Source: Lineus longissimus (Eukaryota; Nemertea; Pilidiophora; Heteronemertea; Lineidae). From it: 64,000 bases of DNA. Below are positions 58,111 to 64,000 of this stretch, one piece after another. The DNA is taken from positions 13,268,001 through 13,332,000 of the forward strand of contig NC_088314.1 of assembly GCF_910592395.1 (NCBI RefSeq). Reading direction: 5' to 3'. The notes beneath the pieces were generated by a model. It saw only the letters and a program-made list of their open reading frames with translations, did no database searches and had not been told where the DNA came from. Numbering within the stretch: position 1 is the first letter of the stretch; every line of letters starts with the position of its first letter. Position numbers and translations under genes: made by a program.

Positions 58111-59840
58111 AATATAGTACCTCAGAGTCTGCCATAACACGACCACCCTGGTACCCAGACCATGACCGCTGGCTTTGGCGGTCCCAATGACAAAATTCAC
58201 CTTTCTAACCAGGCAATTTACACCTCGGCATAAAGCTTTCTTGATTATTATAACATGCGACATGCGCTTTAGTACAATAAAATCATGTGATTTGCATAAA
58301 GTCAGGCAGCGTTTATCATCACACACATTGGAGCATCCTAAAATGTGGAAAGATGAGAACTGTAAAGACGACTGATTCCATGATTCATGTTAAGAAATTG
58401 ATTGATTTGATAAAATATCACTCGATATTACAACGAAAAAAACTTGAAAATACTTCTCATACTTGAACTGATTAAACTCATCTTCTCATGTGTCAAACCT
58501 GGCTGATTCAGTGATTGAACCTTTTTTTGGTGATGGTGGGATAATTAGGGGTAATTACTTTCAGTACAACAAATGAAGTGTGAACTTTCGGTTGCAATTT
58601 AGCAAAGGTGATAACAACTTTATTCATTAAATTGCAAATGAAAACAAAACACGGGAGAAAGTATGTTTTTATTCGCGATGATAGTATGCAATACGCGGAG
58701 CCAATAAATCCCAATTTTACATGATGTCGCTAATTGACAGGTAACAGCAAGTTGACAAAGCTTAGTGTGTGACATGCAAATGTGCCGGCCAAATGTTGCC
58801 CTGACTTCATGTGGATGAACAGAATTACATATAAAAAAATTGTCGGAACTCAGAATGAAACATCTGATAAACCCATAATATCGACGAACTGTTCTTGTGA
58901 CGCATGGAGTTGGAGCTTACATAATCTGAGTCTGGCAGCATTGTGACATGGACGTGCAGCATACACACTTGGTCAGCAATTTTGGCGGGAAAACCTAATC
59001 ATGCATTCCGTCCCATCGTGCAGATGTCTAAATTTAATGTAAATTAAGAAATGTACAGGAAACGCAAAAACTCAAACAAAATTTTGCAAATTATTCTCTC
59101 GCAACTTTTTGGCTCACAGCGCAAATGTCTGTCGTTGGTCGTCATCGTCGTCGTCATCGTCCATCGTCTACTATTTCAAAAATAGTGGCAGGTTTCTTAA
59201 CCGCTAGGGCTATGGACTCAAAACTTTGTATGCATGACCCCCTAGGTCAGATGACCTTTTACACTGAATTTTGGTCTGGTCTGATTCTTGACTTGGCCAC
59301 CAGGGGCCAAAACGGAAAACATAAATAGTGTGATATCTCACTTATTAGTGATTTGTTTTTGATGAAATACTTATGGTAGGTACTCCTAGCAAGGATATAT
59401 CACATATCATATTTGATTTGATCTACTTTTCAAGGTCACAGAGGTCAAATGGCGTAAATTTTCCGTTTGAGTGTAACTGTGGCACGTTTCGTAACTGCTA
59501 GGGCTATGGGCTTGAAACTTTGTTCACAAGACTCCCTAGGTCAGATTACCTCTGACACTGAATTTCGGTCTGATCTGTTTGTCGACTTGGACACCAGGGG
59601 CAAAAAGTGAAAACCTAGAAAGTGTGATATCTCGCTCATTAGTGATTCGTATTTGATAAAGTTGTTATGGTTGGTACTCCCAGCAAGGACACATTACATA
59701 TTATACAGGTTTTTGATTTGACCTACTTTTCAAGGTCATAGAGGTCAAATGCCGTGATTTTGCTGTTTGGCGGCCTAACTATGGTATGTTTCTTAACTGC
59801 AATGACATATGAAGTGCCCTATGATTAGGATACAGATAAT

Positions 59841-60038
59841 AGGGCCGTTTAGACGACAGGCGAAAAGACCGCATTCGGATCGAATCTGGATGAATCCGGA
59901 TTAAAACCACCCAAGGCGATGGTACCTTTTTAGTCCGGATGCAACCACATTGATCCGGATCTTTTTGCGTTTACACGACGAAAAATTAATCCGGATTCGG
60001 GACGCATCCGGATTTTTTCGCGTCGTCTAAACGGCCCT
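59841..60038. mobile_element. 198-bp MITE, copy 2
   Basis: Same as 57913-58110, copied with the tandem unit. Confidence 0.85.
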
Positions 60039-61024
60039 AATATAGTACCTCAGAGTCTGCCATAACACGACCACCCTGGTACCCAGACCATGACCGCTGG
60101 CTTTGGCGGTCCCAATGACAAAATTCACCTTTCTAACCAGGCAATTTACACCTCGGCATAAAGCTTTCTTGATTATTATAACATGCGACATGCGCTTTAG
60201 TACAATAAAATCATGTGATTTGCATAAAGTCAGGCAGCGTTTATCATCACACACATTGGAGCATCCTAAAATGTGGAAAGATGAGAACTGTAAAGACGAC
60301 TGATTCCATGATTCATGTTAAGAAATTGATTGATTTGATAAAATATCACTCGATATTACAACGAAAAAAACTTGAAAATACTTCTCATACTTGAACTGAT
60401 TAAACTCATCTTCTCATGTGTCAAACCTGGCTGATTCAGTGATTGAACCTTTTTTTGGTGATGGTGGGATAATTAGGGGTAATTACTTTCAGTACAACAA
60501 ATGAAGTGTGAACTTTCGGTTGCAATTTAGCAAAGGTGATAACAACTTTATTCATTAAATTGCAAATGAAAACAAAACACGGGAGAAAGTATGTTTTTAT
60601 TCGCGATGATAGTATGCAATACGCGGAGCCAATAAATCCCAATTTTACATGATGTCGCTAATTGACAGGTAACAGCAAGTTGACAAAGCTTAGTGTGTGA
60701 CATGCAAATGTGCCGGCCAAATGTTGCCCTGACTTCATGTGGATGAACAGAATTACACATGTTTGTCGACTTGGACACCAGGGGCAAAAAGTGAAAACCT
60801 AGAAAGTGTGATATCTCGCTCATTAGTGATTCGTATTTGATAAAGTTGTTATGGTTGGTACTCCCAGCAAGGACACATTACATATTATACAGGTTTTTGA
60901 TTTGACCTACTTTTCAAGGTCATAGAGGTCAAATGCCGTGATTTTGCTGTTTGGCGGCCTAACTATGGTATGTTTCTTAACTGCAATGACATATGAAGTG
61001 CCCTATGATTAGGATACAGATAAT

Positions 61025-61222
61025 AGGGCCGTTTAGACGACAGGCGAAAAGACCGCATTCGGATCGAATCTGGATGAATCCGGATTAAAACCACCCAAGG
61101 CGATGGTACCTTTTTAGTCCGGATGCAACCACATTGATCCGGATCTTTTTGCGTTTACACGACGAAAAATTAATCCGGATTCGGGACGCATCCGGATTTT
61201 TTCGCGTCGTCTAAACGGCCCT
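61025..61222. mobile_element. 198-bp MITE, copy 3
   Basis: Same as 57913-58110, in the truncated third unit. Confidence 0.85.
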
Positions 61223-61873
61223 AATATAGTACCTCAGAGTCTGCCTCGGTCATATCTCAAGAAACATTCATTGTCAATTAAGTCGTTACCTAAATACCGG
61301 TGAGCACAATGGCCCCTGGCCTTTTCATTTAGTTGATAATCGTAACAAATGCTGACAAGAACAAATGCATAGGAAGAAAACAAGTTGAAGCTTTGGCATT
61401 ATTTTTCTGTTTGTTTCATTCGAAGCAATCCCAAAATGTGCTAACAGGGGATAAAAAAAGGTTGGTATTCAATGGGAAAACCATTTAACTAACAATTGCT
61501 GACACAGGTATTCCATTATCGCATTAAATTGGTGTCTTGCCTTTAACAGAACAAACAATAAACTCTGAAATGCTTGCTTAAATCCGTGACAGATGGTTAT
61601 CAATGGAAACACTGATTTTCCATTAGTACAGTTAAGCTTTGGTAGGATCTGAAACTGATGATGGAGATGCATACAGTGCGTTGCACCCGTTAGTCCCCTC
61701 CATTATATTTTTCTATAAAACAGTTAATCACACCTTTCACCATGTTTAAGCGATATGAAACTTGATAATGACCATTGTTGAGTCTCCATTATTCCATCAG
61801 GGGTTATTCTGGGAAATAAAAGCGAAATAGAGACAGTTATTCTGTCATTGGATAAACCCCTATTTTAAAATGA

Positions 61874-62519
61874 AAAGGCCAGCAGCCATTGTGCTCACCA
61901 TACAGATGTTTGGTAGATAATTCATGCTGGTTAAGACACATGCTATAGATACATTATATACAGCCAATAGACATTTTATGCCATTTAGCCTAGTCTATAA
62001 CCTTGAAAAGTAGGTCAAGTCAAAAACCCATGTCACATATAATACCGTATGTTGGTTAGATGTACCCATGATATCAGATTGATGGCAATGTGCAACTTAT
62101 TAAACAATAATCACATTGTAAGGTTTTCAGATTTGGCCCCTGGTGGCCAAGCTGTGAATCAGATTGAACTTTGATCTCTGGGATCACCTGACTGTATAAT
62201 ACCGTGCATGTTTATCAAATGTGACATTGTGAGATCAATTGTCTCTGCAGTTAAGAAACATGCCTAACAAGTCACTAATAAGCGACATATTGCAGTTTCT
62301 ACTTTTTCAGTTTTGGCCTCCTAGTGGCCAAATCGATTATCAGATTAGACCAAAATTCAGTGTCCGAGGTCACCTGACCTTGGGAGTCATGTGTAAAAAG
62401 ATTCAAGTTCATAACCCCAGTGGTAAAGAAATGTGCCACTGTTTTTGAAACTGGATACAGATGACAATGATTGACACCAGGCACTGGTATTGTATAGACT
62501 CCCCTACGGTGAGCCAAAA
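61874..62519 (-). repeat. GGTGAGC-family dispersed repeat, reverse copy
   Basis: Begins AGGCCAGCAGCCATTGTGCTC and ends ACGGTGAGCCAAAAA, the family ends in reverse. The interior is diverged, with about two units and degraded AGGTCA repeats near 61999-62016. Confidence 0.7.
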
Positions 62520-64000
62520 AGGGTTAAACGGTAAACTCACCCAAACATTTCGTCCAACCTAAGACACAAGCCAATCACCAAAATCAAAAACAACAAAATG
62601 GTCGATACAAAGTTTTGCAAAGAGGACATTGTCACATGTTACATTAGGTCTGTATGTCCTCCTTAATTATCTTGTCCAGTTGGTGACTTTAAGGAGAGTT
62701 CTAGGCCAGGAGCCTGAAGTTTGTCTGTAGGGAAATATGAACAGTAATTGATTGATAGATATCTAAAGCAATCAAGTGCACTGCAACATTACAATCTGTC
62801 ATGCTGCATTTCTATGTACTATGTTGGTTTATATTTTAGAAGATAGTGATGATGGTACCGCTTGTTAGAAAGAGCGAAGTGAAAGGATGACTAGCTCTGA
62901 TCCTTATCCTCGGCTTCTTTTGGTCAATTTCTGGCCTGGCTACAGCATTTCTTGCAAATGGCATCGTAAGTAAGGTGCACAAATTACCTCCTCCAAAGCA
63001 TTTGCTGCTCTTAGGTTTTAGTTGGTCATGTTAGTAAGCACACTCACAGTACACCAAAAAAGCTTGATTCTTTCTTTGGAAACAACCTTTTCTCATAAAA
63101 TGGTCGAAACGATTAGGTATCATATCACAACGTAGAACTGAACGCAAGAAATTTTCCCTGCAAGAAATTCTGCTCACCTTTCCTCCCTGCATCACTGCCA
63201 CCTAAAAGTTCAATCCTACGATAAACAGTTATTCCATCATGAATCAAAACTGGCATAATCGCTCAAATGGTATCTTAATAAGCAGTGCACATGTTATGAA
63301 AGCCGGATCTAAAGATGCGGCCATAATCCGATCAATTGGGATGGCTCTGCTCAATTTGCTGAAGCCACACACACTAATCCAGGCAATAGCTTTGGTTTCA
63401 GTTCAATTTGCCGTGGGCATTGTGTACTTATGATACAAGGTTCTGTTGGAGATTAGGTGATTCTGAAGTGAAACTTGAACAAGAGTTGGAATCATTAATA
63501 CTTTGTTTGTCACTCCTGTACATTTTCCTCATAAACACTTTGGGTCTCAGCTCATTTTGAGATGAAACAAAGATTATTTTGAATCATTTTTAAACCTATG
63601 AGGACTTGAACTTTTTTATCTCTACTTCCGTTGTGAACTGGATTTTGTTCAAAATTGCAAAGCATCACCAAAAAGATATAAATGGTTGTTCCTCTAATGG
63701 TCATTAGAATACGCGTAATGGTAGTTTTCTTGTCAAAACACACATTTTCCTGAGATGGGTATGGCGTTCCGCCTGTGGTTGCCAGTTGTCCATGATGGAG
63801 GTTTCTGATGACTCAACATTTGCTTGAGGGTTAAAGCCTTGCCTTGGTATCCAGGGCCTACATTTAGTTCATTGTGAGAAGATTTCAAGTTAGTTTGCAA
63901 TCTTTCCTGCAGGTCACATTCAGGTAATTCCTGCAACTTAAGGGCAAATACTTCGCTGATGCATCAAAGCTTTGCCACATCAATTTACACATTTCCAGTT
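62520..64000. other. Non-coding intron end of window, nothing firm
   Basis: A hydrophobic reading (LILILGFFWSISGLATAFLA) at about 62901-62960 ends near a GTAAG, but its upstream side has a stop and no clear acceptor. No IMMP2L exon 3 was recognised. Confidence 0.3.

Larger units (their letters stand above)
56207..61245 (+). repeat. 1928-bp tandem array, 2.6 copies
   Basis: Copies: 56207-58134, 58135-60062 and 60063-61245. The third lacks about 745 bp (junction near 60758). Copies 1 and 2 are almost identical (one A/G difference noticed near 57017/58945). Each full unit has a GGTGAGC-family repeat (two sub-units) and a 198-bp MITE. The family end GGTGAGCACAATGGCCCCTG appears just beyond the array at about 61301. 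Short open frames repeat at exact 1928-bp spacing and are byproducts. Confidence 0.95.
32916..64000 (+). other. IMMP2L: IMMP2L intron after coding exon 2, over 31 kb
   Basis: The donor at 32916 opens an intron whose acceptor was not found in the window. It holds an antisense LRRN-family gene and many repeats, listed separately. Stretches without listed features (32916-33594, 39353-40247, 41766-42335, 52646-53279, 61246-61873) show nothing recognisable. Confidence 0.6.

Noticed and set aside
56192-60823. Sets of identical 66-75 codon frames
   Set aside because: They recur at exactly 1928 bp with the tandem unit and have no domain features.
62840-62965. Hydrophobic reading that might be an exon
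   Set aside because: There is a stop just upstream, no clear acceptor and no family motif; it lacks the KR-type catalytic box expected of IMMP2L exon 3.

Overview
The window is animal nuclear DNA, AT-rich, with introns, splice signals and dense transposon debris. The repeats, the palindromic TAGGCCTA-type motif and the gene content suit a marine invertebrate, most likely a deuterostome (echinoderm or hemichordate) or a lophotrochozoan. I cannot fix the species.

Only two host genes are clear. The first two coding exons of IMMP2L, a mitochondrial inner-membrane peptidase subunit, lie on the + strand at 32133-32252 and 32809-32915. The next exon is not visible, so the intron after coding exon 2 seems to run past the window end (over 31 kb). 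Inside it, on the opposite strand, is an intronless 706-codon gene (42336-44456) for a LRR-Ig-FN3 membrane protein of the LRRN (leucine-rich repeat neuronal) family. In vertebrates LRRN3 is nested antisense in what appears to be the same IMMP2L intron, so this looks like an ancient conserved nested pair and is the most interesting host feature.

The rest is mostly mobile DNA. 0-3.4 kb: a pogo-type transposon (959-3039) with two nonsense codons, between imperfect inverted arms. 5-14.6 kb: small MITEs, tandem repeats, a minisatellite with core GTAGCGAAAC, a foldback-like element with 15-bp repeat ends, and a perfect hairpin. 14.6-23.7 kb: a nest of elements. Two half-copies of a pogo-like transposase in opposite orientation have matching flanks. 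Between them is a Ty3/Gypsy remnant, interrupted by a complete PIF/Harbinger whose two genes (DDE nuclease and MADF-BESS protein) interlock through each other's introns. 24-30.4 kb: LINE fragments, a 98-bp satellite cut by a 1.07-kb long-TIR element, and a 776-bp tandem duplication.

33-64 kb (the IMMP2L intron): several copies of a dispersed repeat ending in GGCTCACC/GGTGAGC and carrying AGGTCA direct repeats, several TIR elements, a second PIF/Harbinger (48784-52645) with an intact nuclease but a broken Myb-like partner, a 48-bp minisatellite with higher-order structure, and a 1928-bp unit in 2.6 near-identical tandem copies.

Splice junctions, element ends and domain calls were read by eye. 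No alignment or database search was run.
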